A stretch of 34,324 nt of DNA from FEN-1297 sp964530445 (GTDB taxonomy: Bacteria; Bacteroidota; Ignavibacteria; Ignavibacteriales; Ignavibacteriaceae): assembly GCA_964530445.1 (NCBI GenBank), contig CAZHBJ010000019.1:1-34324 (forward strand). Reading direction: 5' to 3'. Shown here in pieces: positions 16,998-25,389 of this stretch (position 1 is the stretch's first letter; the number at the start of each line of letters is the position of its first letter). The notes under the pieces were generated by a model. That model was not told where the DNA came from. It worked only from the letters and a program-made list of their open reading frames with translations, and did not search any database. The position numbers were made by a program, and so were the translations under genes.

Positions 16998-18578
16998 ATG
17001 AAAAAATTGTTATTTACTACTCTTGTACTTTTACTGGCTGGTTTTTTAACTTATGGTCAGACAGTAAATGTAACATTCAAAGTAAATATGGGTGCCGCAG
17101 CTTTTAACGGTCTTTTTAATGTTGGAACGGATTCAGTTACCGTTAGAGGTGATTTTCAGGTGGATGCAGGCGATACTGCTCATTATGGTGCTAATCAAAA
17201 TTGGGGCGGTTATTATTTTAAAATGACCAAAGGTGCAACCGACACTATTTATTCCGTAACGGCAACCTTCCAGGATTCTTCTATTGGAAAATCTTTCAAC
17301 TTCAAATTTGTAATGAATGATGGTGGATGGGAAAGTAGTGCAAATAGACCATTTACTTTAGGTAAAAATGATACTACTTTAGGTCCATACTGGTTTAATA
17401 ATGACAGCAATTATGTTGTAATTACTGCACCTAGACATCAATATACTGTTACATTTGTTGCCGATCTTAGTTCATATATCGGAACTCAAGTAGGAAAATT
17501 TGATCCGTCGAAAGATTCAATTCAGATAATGGGTTTGAATAACTGGGGCGGTTATAATATTCCCGATAGTGCTTTATCCGGTAATAGAGTATTAACAGCA
17601 GATCCGTTTACAATCGGCAGGTATTATACAACTTTAACACTTGACGGTTGTCCGGAAGGAGATTCGGCAGCATGGAAATTTAAGGCTTTCCCGGATTCCG
17701 TATTTGGAAACGGCGGAGGATATGAAAATGGTGGTAACAGATGGGTATATTTTACTGCAGATACAGTTGATACTTTAGGACCATATGTCCCCAATCTTAC
17801 TATACTTCAGCCTGCAATCAAAACTCCTGTTACAGTAATCTTTCACGTGGACATGAGAAATCCGAAAAATGCCTATAACGGTCAGCCAATTGATCCATCA
17901 ACTATTAGTTTCGTTGGTCTAAAAGGGTCAATTGTCCCGTTTGGAAATTGGGGAGGTAATTGGGATGTTGCTGATACTGCAGATAGTGTAGTGGGAGCTC
18001 CCAAAACAATGTGGGTGCTTAATGATGACGGAAAGGATGGAGATGCTGTAGCTGGCGATCATATCTGGTCTCTAACTATGGTACTTCCAGCCGGTACACC
18101 ATCAGGATATACCGAATACAAATTTGGTTGTGATTACCCGGGAGCCGACACTGTGAACAGCGGAAGCCATTATCTTGATAATGATTTGGGATTTGGAGTA
18201 AATCACTTCTTTACTATTACAGAAGGAGCGCCGATTGTTCTTAATAATGTCTTTGGTGTTCAAGATACTGTAAGCGGTTTTACTGCGGTTAAATTGCTAA
18301 ATGGTAATATTCCGAATAAATTTAATTTATCACAGAATTATCCTAATCCTTTTAACCCGTCAACTGTAATAAATTATAGTATTCCTAAATCCCAGATGGT
18401 TTCCCTAAAAATATACAACATCTTAGGACAGGAAGTTGCAACTCTTGTTAATCAAGAACAAACAGCTGGCAAATATAAAGTTACATTTGATGCAAGCAGG
18501 CTTTCCAGCGGGGTATACTTCTATTCAATTAAAACTGGAAACTTCTCTGCAGTTAAGAAAATGATGTTATTGAAGTAA
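16998..18578 (+). CDS. T9SS-sorted secreted protein with three repeated beta-sandwich-like segments
   Basis: This 526-aa protein has a clear signal peptide (residues 1-20, ending LTYGQ). Three related segments follow. Segment 1 (about 22-140) begins VNVTFKVNMG and contains VTVRGDF and NWGGYYF. Segment 2 (about 147-270) begins YTVTFVADLS and contains IQIMGLNNWGGYN. Segment 3 (about 277-415) begins VTVIFHVDMR and contains FVGLKGS, NWGGNW and NDDGKDGD. The VTF-VDM start with an N-WGG core is reminiscent of starch-binding-like (CBM20/CBM48-type) modules, but I cannot confirm carbohydrate binding. The C-terminal 85 residues are a textbook type A sorting domain (SQNYPNPFNPSTVINYSI, LGQEVATLV, GVYFYSI, KKMMLLK). 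It ends the receptor/1218-aa/PorV-like gene run and is followed by a strong terminator. Confidence 0.85.
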   Translation: MKKLLFTTLVLLLAGFLTYGQTVNVTFKVNMGAAAFNGLFNVGTDSVTVRGDFQVDAGDTAHYGANQNWGGYYFKMTKGATDTIYSVTATFQDSSIGKSFNFKFVMNDGGWESSANRPFTLGKNDTTLGPYWFNNDSNYVVITAPRHQYTVTFVADLSSYIGTQVGKFDPSKDSIQIMGLNNWGGYNIPDSALSGNRVLTADPFTIGRYYTTLTLDGCPEGDSAAWKFKAFPDSVFGNGGGYENGGNRWVYFTADTVDTLGPYVPNLTILQPAIKTPVTVIFHVDMRNPKNAYNGQPIDPSTISFVGLKGSIVPFGNWGGNWDVADTADSVVGAPKTMWVLNDDGKDGDAVAGDHIWSLTMVLPAGTPSGYTEYKFGCDYPGADTVNSGSHYLDNDLGFGVNHFFTITEGAPIVLNNVFGVQDTVSGFTAVKLLNGNIPNKFNLSQNYPNPFNPSTVINYSIPKSQMVSLKIYNILGQEVATLVNQEQTAGKYKVTFDASRLSSGVYFYSIKTGNFSAVKKMMLLK

Positions 18579-18607
18579 TTTCTTCTTAAGCATTTCTTAA
18601 TTTATTT

Positions 18608-18645
18608 ATCCGGTTGGAAGTGAATAACTTTCAACCGGATTTTTT
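18608..18645 (+). terminator. Strong rho-independent terminator closing the receptor operon
   Basis: ATCCGGTTGGAAGT (18608-18621) pairs over 14 positions, with one G-T pair, with ACTTTCAACCGGAT (18627-18640) across a 5-nt loop. TTTTT follows. It lies 30 bp after the stop codon at 18578 and separates the plus-strand operon from the convergent gene at 18679-20565, for which the same hairpin lacks a good T-run. Confidence 0.9.
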
Positions 18646-18678
18646 ATGGAATTTACATTTTTTTAAAACTATGAAATA

Positions 18679-20565
18679 CTATTGCTTGATTTTTAATAAT
18701 TGGCGGTAAAAGCTTATTGCACGCGGATTGTGCGGATCTAATCTTAAAGATTCTTTTATAGCGTTTAAAGCGTCATCCAGCTTATTGTTATAATAATATG
18801 CGCCTGCAATATTGTACCATACCTTAGGATCGGTATTTGAAAATTGAAGTGATTCGCCTAAATAATTCAGTGCATTTGAATAATCATGTTTTATTAAATA
18901 AATTTGCCCCAGCCACTTAGAAGAAAATGAAGAAGGTTTCATCTTATTTAAACCGGTAAGGTATGGAATTGCATCTTCAAAATGTTTCGTTTTAATTAAT
19001 TTTCTTGCAGCGTAATTATATGTTTCAATATTGTAAGGTTTATCGGCAATTAAATCGTTAACTTCACTGCAGAATTTTTTAATGTTCCCTTTACTAAAAT
19101 ACCATTCCGCGACCTTTGCATGTGCATCTTCAAGACTTATTTTTCTACTGATATAATCATAAGCTATGGAATCGATAAAATTATTTTTTTTGAAATTCAT
19201 CAGCTTATAATTTGGTATTCCTTTAGGAACAAAAGGATATGTCCCGGTAATTACGTCAATTGTTAGTGCTCCTATTGCCGAATCTAATTTAGTAAAAGGG
19301 AAATTTGCATTTAATGTACTGTCCTGTTCGGCTTCACTTAAATTTTTTGATAATCCTTTCGGCAATAATTTAGAATTTTTCATCTCAAGATAAAAAGACT
19401 CAGCCATCAGCTTGTATCCTTCTATATTAGGATGAAGGTGATCGACTATCAAGTTTGAACCTACTATTCCGTATTTACTTTTAGATGCAAAAACAGAATC
19501 TATATTGATAAAAGCATCGTTATATATTAAACTTAACTTTCTTAAAATAGTGTTGAAAATTTTCGGCGCCCGGAATCTAAGTTCATCTAATTCTTTTGCT
19601 TCAAGAAATAATTTTTTAGCATCATCAATATCTCCCGATGATAATTTTTTTTGAGCTTCTTTATAAACATCGTCGGCAGCCGGGAATCCTTTTTCTTTTT
19701 TTGAAACAAACGGTTTCATATCCTTCAAATTACATGTTAAAGATCCGGTAATTACCGGAACTCCGGCATTCTTAAAAGACTTGAGTATATATGTCATGTT
19801 ATCTTTAAATTGTTCAACTCCCAAATTGAATGTCTTGGAATTAAGAGGAATAAGTGATTTCCCGACCATCCGCTCCATTAAAGTACCGCCGGGCTGATGA
19901 GTATTTTTAAATATACCGGTAATCCATCTAATGGAATTTATAATTAATTGAAAGCTTCTGAAGTTGTCCAATTTAATATAAAGGTTAGTCAACCACGGCG
20001 AATAACCGCCGGACACGGAAGAGGCCACACCTAAGGCGCCGTAATACTCATTGTGTCCCATGTAAATTAAAATTAAATCCGGTTTCTCTTTGATAATGGA
20101 TGGGACAAAATCACGAACCGTATATGAATTTATTGCAGACATTCCGCAATTGATAACTTCTATGTCTTTATTCGGATAGAGAAGCTGTAGTCTCCTTTTT
20201 AAATCTCTTGGAAAAGAAGCGTTTGCAACAAACGGAAATCCTTCTACACTGCTGCCTCCTAAAACAAAAATTCGAAAAGCGTTATTTTTTTTGATCTTAT
20301 CAAAAGCATCATCAACCGGAGCAGGAATGTTTATTAGATTGCTAAAATATTTGCGTGCAATATCCGGATTTATAAAAAGCTTATCGGGATAGTAGCTGGA
20401 AATAGATTTAAACAAAGTATAATCATTACCGTAATTAAATGCCCTAAGCGTCAACTCAAGCGTTATAAAGAATAAGATAGGAATTAAAATAGGTACGGCA
20501 TAAAACCATTTCGGATATGATTTTTCAGGTGCTGGCTTTTTCTGTCTTTTATTCTCATTCATCAT
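18679..20565 (-). CDS. Membrane-anchored SGNH/GDSL hydrolase with C-terminal TPR repeats
   Basis: This 628-aa protein begins with a short basic cytoplasmic stretch and one membrane helix (about residues 21-42). An SGNH-hydrolase domain follows: block I FVLGGSSVEG with Ser105 as likely nucleophile, block II NCGMSA (the oxyanion Gly), block III GHNEYYG with the Asn, and block V DHLHPN with Asp375/His378 as the rest of the triad. All four family blocks are present, so catalysis is plausible. The last 140 residues are helical TPR-like repeats, clearest in VWYNIAGAYYYNNKLDDALN and LRLDPHNPRAI. The active domain should face the periplasm. Family members de-acylate or de-acetylate lipids and glycans, but the substrate here is unknown. 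It is convergent with the receptor operon and divergent from the prolyl isomerase gene. The second Met at position 2 is an alternative start. Confidence 0.83.
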   Translation of the reverse strand: MMNENKRQKKPAPEKSYPKWFYAVPILIPILFFITLELTLRAFNYGNDYTLFKSISSYYPDKLFINPDIARKYFSNLINIPAPVDDAFDKIKKNNAFRIFVLGGSSVEGFPFVANASFPRDLKRRLQLLYPNKDIEVINCGMSAINSYTVRDFVPSIIKEKPDLILIYMGHNEYYGALGVASSVSGGYSPWLTNLYIKLDNFRSFQLIINSIRWITGIFKNTHQPGGTLMERMVGKSLIPLNSKTFNLGVEQFKDNMTYILKSFKNAGVPVITGSLTCNLKDMKPFVSKKEKGFPAADDVYKEAQKKLSSGDIDDAKKLFLEAKELDELRFRAPKIFNTILRKLSLIYNDAFINIDSVFASKSKYGIVGSNLIVDHLHPNIEGYKLMAESFYLEMKNSKLLPKGLSKNLSEAEQDSTLNANFPFTKLDSAIGALTIDVITGTYPFVPKGIPNYKLMNFKKNNFIDSIAYDYISRKISLEDAHAKVAEWYFSKGNIKKFCSEVNDLIADKPYNIETYNYAARKLIKTKHFEDAIPYLTGLNKMKPSSFSSKWLGQIYLIKHDYSNALNYLGESLQFSNTDPKVWYNIAGAYYYNNKLDDALNAIKESLRLDPHNPRAISFYRQLLKIKQ

Positions 20566-20802
20566 TTAAAAAGCGCTAAAAAAAATTAAGAATTTTAAAA
20601 TAAAATAATCATTTTAAACAGAGTAAGTTAAAACTTATGTAAATTTAACTGATTTTATTTTGTAATCATAAATCTAATAATTAAAGCGTAATTTTAGGAA
20701 AATATGTGTCTCAAACCTAAATTTTTAACTTTTTTTTGTTAAATAATTTTGGGATTTTTAAAGGATAATAATTCAAAAAAAACACAGAAATACACTTTAT
20801 AT

Positions 20803-22674
20803 ATGAATAAATATTCTCTGCCGATTTTAATTTTAATCTTCATCTCCATATTGAATATAAAATTATTGCCTCAAAATCTTACCAAGGAAAAATTTGATAA
20901 TCTTAAAAATAAAATTGTAGCCACAGTCGGTGATGATAAGATAACCGGAGAAGAATTTTTACAAAGATATGAATTTACCCCGCTTTTTAGGAAACAGATT
21001 AAGCGTATGACGCAGTCACTTAAGCTGGAATTCTTATATTCATTAATTTCTGAAAAATTGTGGGCATTGCAGGCAAAGGATTTGGGCTATGATACTCTTT
21101 CGGTAATGAAATATGTCTCTTCAAAGTTAGAGGATATGTTCGTTAGAGATGCACTTTATAGAAGAGAGATTAAAGATAAAGTGAAGATTTCCGACAAAGA
21201 ACTTCTTCAAGGATACATGCGGTATAATACCAAGCTTGAAGTAAGATATATATTTGCAAAAAAACTGGATGAAATTAAAAAATTATATAACCTATTAAAA
21301 ATTGGAGTGTCGTTTGATTCATTATTGGCTACAAGACCGGAAGCAGCAGAACAGGTAAAACCGAGAGAAATTGGATTCGGTCAAATGGATGTTGTGGTTG
21401 AAGATTCACTTTACGCTTTAAAAATAGGTCAATTTACGGAACCTGTGTACTCTGAAGAAGGTTGGTACATTTTTAAACTGATAAACAGAATTAGGAATGT
21501 AATGACGGGGAGTCATGAAGATGCCGTAAAAACAGTTAAAACTACCATAGAGGCGAGAAAAGAAGAAGTACTTTATAAAAAATATTTTGATAAATTTTTC
21601 GGTGAAAGAAAAGTTGAAGCAAATGCGCCTCTATTTAGAAGCTTAGCTCGAAAAATTTCTAAAATTTTTACTGCAAAGAAGAAAGCTTTTAGAGTTAAAG
21701 AAGGTGACCCGGTTTATTTAGATGTAAGGGATGTTGAAAACATGGAAAAAGAATTTGGACATGATTCTTTGGAAATGAGCTATATAAAATTTGAAAAAGA
21801 TCCTAAAACACTTAAAGGGTTTATTGAAGATTTGGCATGGGAAGATTTCAGTTCCGTAAAAACCGATACGCTTTCAATTATGCGTTTATTAAATATAGAA
21901 ACAAGAGCGAACATAGAGCATGAGCTGTTAGCACGTGAGGGTTTAAAAGAAGGTCTTCAATACCTGCCTTCGGTTCAAAGAAATTTACATGAATGGAGAG
22001 AGAATTATCTTGCTCAAATTTTAAAAAATAAGTTTCTTGATTCGGCAAAGATCAGTAATCAAGAACTTTATAATTATTATAGAAGATATAATAAGGATAA
22101 TTTTTATCCTGAAGAAGTAAATATTGTGGAAGTATTTAACCGCAGTACACAAGTCATGGAAAAAGTTTTGCAAAACCTAAAGAAAGGTGTAGATATTAAA
22201 AACCTGGCTTTTATGTATACACAGAGAAGCTGGACAAAAAAAGACAGCGGTGAATTCGGATATTTTCCGATTACACTGCATGGTGAAATTGGGAGAATAG
22301 CTGCATCCATGAAAGTCGGTGATATATACGGACCGTTAAAAATTAACGGGGGATATTCTGTATTTAAATTGATCGGTAAAAGAGCTGCCAGGACAGAACT
22401 AGCGCAGCCATTCGATAAAGTTAAGGATGACCTAAGAAGAAATTTGGAAATACAAAAAGAACATAAAGCTATTACGGACTATACGGTAAAACTTGCACAA
22501 AAATTTGGTATGGTAATAAATGGTCCCGTTTTACGGCAAATTCCGGTTACCCATGTAAATGCTTTTGGATTTCGTTATTTGGGATTTGGGGGAAGATTGA
22601 CGGCAGCTCCTTTAATGACTCCTAATGTAGATTGGGTTTCTCCTTATTTAAAAAGCCTGGATATCAATCCTTGA
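20803..22674 (+). CDS. Periplasmic peptidyl-prolyl isomerase with two parvulin-type domains (SurA/PrsA-like)
   Basis: From the ATG at 20803 the protein has 623 residues and starts with a good signal peptide (MNKYSLPILILIFISILNIK). An upstream in-frame TTG (20749) would add 18 polar residues ahead of the signal and is unlikely. The N-terminal region (VATVGDDKITGEEFLQRYEF) is the SurA-like chaperone segment. A first rotamase domain (about 143-235) includes LEVRYIFAKK, IGFGQMDVVVEDSLYALKIGQ and VYSEEGWYIFKLINR. A second (about 437-535) includes EVNIVEVFNRS, DSGEFGYFPI, SMKVGDIYGP and GGYSVFKLIGKR. It probably helps fold outer-membrane or secreted proteins. No ribosome-binding site is seen at either start. 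It precedes the carbamoyltransferase gene by 60 bp, so co-transcription is possible. Confidence 0.85.
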   Translation: MNKYSLPILILIFISILNIKLLPQNLTKEKFDNLKNKIVATVGDDKITGEEFLQRYEFTPLFRKQIKRMTQSLKLEFLYSLISEKLWALQAKDLGYDTLSVMKYVSSKLEDMFVRDALYRREIKDKVKISDKELLQGYMRYNTKLEVRYIFAKKLDEIKKLYNLLKIGVSFDSLLATRPEAAEQVKPREIGFGQMDVVVEDSLYALKIGQFTEPVYSEEGWYIFKLINRIRNVMTGSHEDAVKTVKTTIEARKEEVLYKKYFDKFFGERKVEANAPLFRSLARKISKIFTAKKKAFRVKEGDPVYLDVRDVENMEKEFGHDSLEMSYIKFEKDPKTLKGFIEDLAWEDFSSVKTDTLSIMRLLNIETRANIEHELLAREGLKEGLQYLPSVQRNLHEWRENYLAQILKNKFLDSAKISNQELYNYYRRYNKDNFYPEEVNIVEVFNRSTQVMEKVLQNLKKGVDIKNLAFMYTQRSWTKKDSGEFGYFPITLHGEIGRIAASMKVGDIYGPLKINGGYSVFKLIGKRAARTELAQPFDKVKDDLRRNLEIQKEHKAITDYTVKLAQKFGMVINGPVLRQIPVTHVNAFGFRYLGFGGRLTAAPLMTPNVDWVSPYLKSLDINP

Positions 22675-22734
22675 TATAATTTTTAATTATGTATATTTCC
22701 GGTGAATAATTCAAAATAATTTGATTCACTTTAT

Positions 22735-24552
22735 ATGTATATCTTAGGAATATCTGCCTTTTATCATGACAGCGCAGCTTGCCTTGTTGAGAATGGAAAA
22801 ATAGTTGCTGCTGCTCAGGAAGAAAGGTTTAGCAGAAAAAAACATGATTATAATTTCCCGACCAAAGCTATTGAGTTTTGTCTAAAATATGCCGGTATTT
22901 CTGCCTCGCAGTTGGATTTAGTTGCTTTTTATGATAAGCCGTTTCTTAAATTTGAACGATTGCTGGAAACTTATTTAACATACTCTCCGGTAGGAATCAA
23001 GTCCTTTATAAAATCTATGCCTCTTTGGATTAAGCAGAAACTCTGGATGAAAGATTATATTCAAAAAGAATTATCATATGAAGGAAAGATAATATTTCCC
23101 GAGCATCATGAGTCGCATGCGGCATCGGCATTTTATCCGTCACCTTTTCAGGAAGCTGCAATTTTAACAATGGATGGTGTTGGTGAATGGACAACTACGA
23201 GTTTCGGAATCGGAAAAGGAAATGAAATTGAACTTCTTGAAGAAATAAAATTTCCGCATTCGCTAGGTTTACTTTATTCTGCATTTACATATTATACAGG
23301 ATTTAAAGTCAACTCCGGTGAATATAAGGTAATGGGACTTGCACCTTACGGAGAACCTAAATACAAAGATTTAATATTGCATGAGTTATTAGATCTAAAA
23401 GAGGACGGTTCGTTCAAATTGAATATGAAATATTTTAATTACTGTGCCGGGCTTACAATGACGAATGAAAAGTTCAATAAATTATTCGGAGGCAAGCCTA
23501 GGAAACCGGAATCAAAACTTACTCAAAAAGAAATGGATTTAGCACGGTCGCTGCAGGATGCTACCGAAGAGATAGTCTTAAAAATAGGCAGATATGTTTT
23601 TGAAAAAACCAAGATGAAAAACCTAACACTTGCCGGGGGAGTAGCTTTAAACTGTGTGGCAAATGGAAAATTATTACGCGAAGGTCCGTTTAACAATATC
23701 TGGATTCAGCCTGCCGCCGGAGATGCAGGCGGAGCTCTAGGAGCTGCTTTGGCAGGGTGGTACAAGTATTTTAACAATCCAAGAATTGTCACAGAGAACG
23801 AAGATACTCAGCAGGGCTCGTATCTTGGGCCTGAATTCTCTGATGAAGAAATATTAAAATTCCTAAATAAGGACGGAGTAGTTTATCATAAACTTGATAA
23901 AGAAAAAATACCCGGAATTGCCTCGGACTTGATTGCACAAGAAAAAGTTATCGGTTGGTTCCAGGGAAGAATGGAATTCGGACCGAGAGCACTTGGGGCG
24001 AGATCAATAATAGGAGACGCCCGGTCGCCCAAAATGCAGGAAGTTATGAATTTGAAAATAAAATTTAGAGAAAGCTTCCGGCCGTTCGCTCCGTCGGTTC
24101 TTGCGGAAAATGTTTCGGATTATTTTAATATTGAAGCTAAAAGTCCTTATATGCTTCTTGTTGCCCATATTAAAGAAGAAAGACGAAAAGCTATGAGTGA
24201 AAAGGAACAATCTTTTTTCGGGATAGAAAAGTTAAATATTGTAAGATCCGATATACCGGCGGTAACTCATATCGATTATTCGGCAAGAATTCAAACCGTG
24301 CATAAAGAGACTAATCCTTTGTTTCACAAATTAATTTCCGAATTTAAAAATAAGTTCGATTTTGCAGTGGTTATCAATACATCTTTTAATGTTAGGGGCG
24401 AACCGATTGTTTGTACACCGGATGACGCATACAAATGTTTTATGAGGACAAATATGGATCATCTTATCATCGGTAATTTCCTTCTAAATAAAGATGAACA
24501 AAAACCGGTTGCCAATGATTCGAACTGGAAAAAAGAGTTTGTACTTGATTAA
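22735..24552 (+). CDS. Carbamoyltransferase (NodU/CmcH/TobZ family)
   Basis: This 605-aa protein has the full family length. The N-terminal Kae1-like domain starts MYILGISAFYHDSAACLVENG with AAQEERFSRKKHD. It contains the metal-binding motif HHESHAASAFYPS (about residues 122-134) and MDGVGEW, then GEYKVMGLAPYGEP and LAGGVALNCVANGK. The C-terminal carbamoyltransferase domain contains WFQGRMEFGPRALGARSI, FRESFRPFAPSV and INTSFNVRGEPIVCTPDDA. The family uses carbamoyl phosphate and ATP to make carbamoyl-adenylate and carbamoylates a hydroxyl group on sugars, antibiotics or other small molecules. An SxtJ-like gene starts 18 bp downstream and a DUF5989-like gene follows, a trio that recurs near such enzymes, including in saxitoxin clusters. 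The acceptor here is unknown; the nearby glycosyltransferase favours a glycan. Confidence 0.92.
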   Translation: MYILGISAFYHDSAACLVENGKIVAAAQEERFSRKKHDYNFPTKAIEFCLKYAGISASQLDLVAFYDKPFLKFERLLETYLTYSPVGIKSFIKSMPLWIKQKLWMKDYIQKELSYEGKIIFPEHHESHAASAFYPSPFQEAAILTMDGVGEWTTTSFGIGKGNEIELLEEIKFPHSLGLLYSAFTYYTGFKVNSGEYKVMGLAPYGEPKYKDLILHELLDLKEDGSFKLNMKYFNYCAGLTMTNEKFNKLFGGKPRKPESKLTQKEMDLARSLQDATEEIVLKIGRYVFEKTKMKNLTLAGGVALNCVANGKLLREGPFNNIWIQPAAGDAGGALGAALAGWYKYFNNPRIVTENEDTQQGSYLGPEFSDEEILKFLNKDGVVYHKLDKEKIPGIASDLIAQEKVIGWFQGRMEFGPRALGARSIIGDARSPKMQEVMNLKIKFRESFRPFAPSVLAENVSDYFNIEAKSPYMLLVAHIKEERRKAMSEKEQSFFGIEKLNIVRSDIPAVTHIDYSARIQTVHKETNPLFHKLISEFKNKFDFAVVINTSFNVRGEPIVCTPDDAYKCFMRTNMDHLIIGNFLLNKDEQKPVANDSNWKKEFVLD

Positions 24553-24570
24553 CAATCTAAATTAAAGCTT

Positions 24571-24987
24571 ATGATATTAGACGAAATAAAAGAAATCAAA
24601 GAGTCGAAAAAGGATTTAAGAAAATTCGGTTTAACAATTGGTATAGCCTTTGTATTGCTAGCAGTATTATTATTCATTACAAAGAAAAGTTCTTTCCCTT
24701 ATTTCGGTTCACTTGGACTTTTACTAATTATAATCGGCTTAGCGGTTCCCGGCATATTAAAACCGTTGAATAAAATTTGGATGTCGTTAGCTATCGTTCT
24801 AGGGTGGATTATGACAAGAGTAATTTTAATAATTTTGTTTTATCTTGCAATAACACCGATCAGTTTGTTGGCGAAATTGTTTAAAAAGGATTTTTTGGAA
24901 ATGAAAATTGATAAAAATAAAAATTCATATTGGCAAAAGAGAGAAAGGAAAAAATTTGATCCTTTGGATTTTGAAAGACAATTTTAA
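24571..24987 (+). CDS. SxtJ-family membrane protein
   Basis: This 138-aa protein has a charged N-terminus (EIKEIKESKKDLRKFGLTIG), three or four hydrophobic segments (about 21-38, 43-61, 68-90 and 90-102) and a basic tail (KDFLEMKIDKNKNSYWQKRE, ending DPLDFERQF). The KDLRKFG-TIG start, the WM-LA-VLGW-MTRVILIILFYL helix and the SYW--R tail match the SxtJ family as I know it. The name comes from the saxitoxin cluster, where its biochemical role is unresolved. It starts 18 bp after the carbamoyltransferase stop, a spacing that indicates translational coupling. The protein should sit in the inner membrane and may localise or assist the carbamoyltransferase; that is inference from repeated neighbourhood only. 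Confidence 0.82.
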   Translation: MILDEIKEIKESKKDLRKFGLTIGIAFVLLAVLLFITKKSSFPYFGSLGLLLIIIGLAVPGILKPLNKIWMSLAIVLGWIMTRVILIILFYLAITPISLLAKLFKKDFLEMKIDKNKNSYWQKRERKKFDPLDFERQF

Positions 24988-25039
24988 CTTTTAAAGTTAT
25001 TGAAAAGTTTTTTATTTTGATTTTTAAATTGAGGTGGAA

Positions 25040-25198
25040 ATGGGAAAATTATCAATTGTATCCGAATTATGGCAGTTTTTAAAAGTAAGAAAAAAATGGT
25101 GGCTGGCCCCTATCTTAATATTCTTATTGTTACTCGGTGCATTAATTGTTTTAACACAGGGTTCGGCTTTGGCGCCTTTTATATATTCACTATTTTAA
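25040..25198 (+). CDS. Small DUF5989-like membrane protein (52 aa)
   Basis: A 52-residue ORF with a good ribosome site (GAGGTGG at 25031-25037). It begins MGKLSIVSELWQFLKVRKKW, then WLAPILIFLLLLGALIVLTQ, and ends GSALAPFIYSLF. The pattern L-ELW-FL--RKKWWL-P + hydrophobic helix + GS-LAPFIYTLF is the signature I associate with DUF5989 proteins, which are found beside SxtJ and carbamoyltransferases. One membrane helix covers about residues 21-41, with the basic N-terminus probably cytoplasmic. It lies 52 bp after the SxtJ-like gene and is below common gene-finder length cut-offs. The function is unknown. Confidence 0.8.
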   Translation: MGKLSIVSELWQFLKVRKKWWLAPILIFLLLLGALIVLTQGSALAPFIYSLF

Positions 25199-25236
25199 TT
25201 TGTTTAAAAGCTGCACGTGAATAAATATTTGTATTG

Positions 25237-25383
25237 ATGATTCGAAAAGAAAAAATAAAAATCAAACCGAAGAAAAAACGTATTCCGATACCAAAGAAAC
25301 CTCCAAAAGTTGAGCCGAACAGAAATGCATATTCACGCAAAAAGGAAAAGGATAGATTAAGAAAAAGTAAAGAAGAGGAATAA
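25237..25383 (+). CDS. Very basic 48-aa protein of unknown function
   Basis: An ATG at 25237 opens 48 codons ending TAA at 25383, only 6 bp before the glycosyltransferase start. The product begins MIRKEKIKIKPKKKRIPIPK, continues with KPPKVEPNRNAYSRKKEKDR and ends LRKSKEEE, with about 20 Lys/Arg. There is no hydrophobic segment or signal peptide. The NRNAYSRKK stretch recalls small basic Bacteroidota proteins I have seen without an assigned function. The tight spacing between the DUF5989-like gene (38 bp) and the glycosyltransferase suggests a real gene. No clear Shine-Dalgarno precedes it, and an artefact of lysine-rich AT-rich DNA cannot be excluded. Confidence 0.55.
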   Translation: MIRKEKIKIKPKKKRIPIPKKPPKVEPNRNAYSRKKEKDRLRKSKEEE

Positions 25384-25389
25384 CCAAAA

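Noticed and set aside
20749..20802. TTG-initiated extension of the prolyl isomerase
   Set aside because: It adds polar residues before a complete signal peptide and has no ribosome site.
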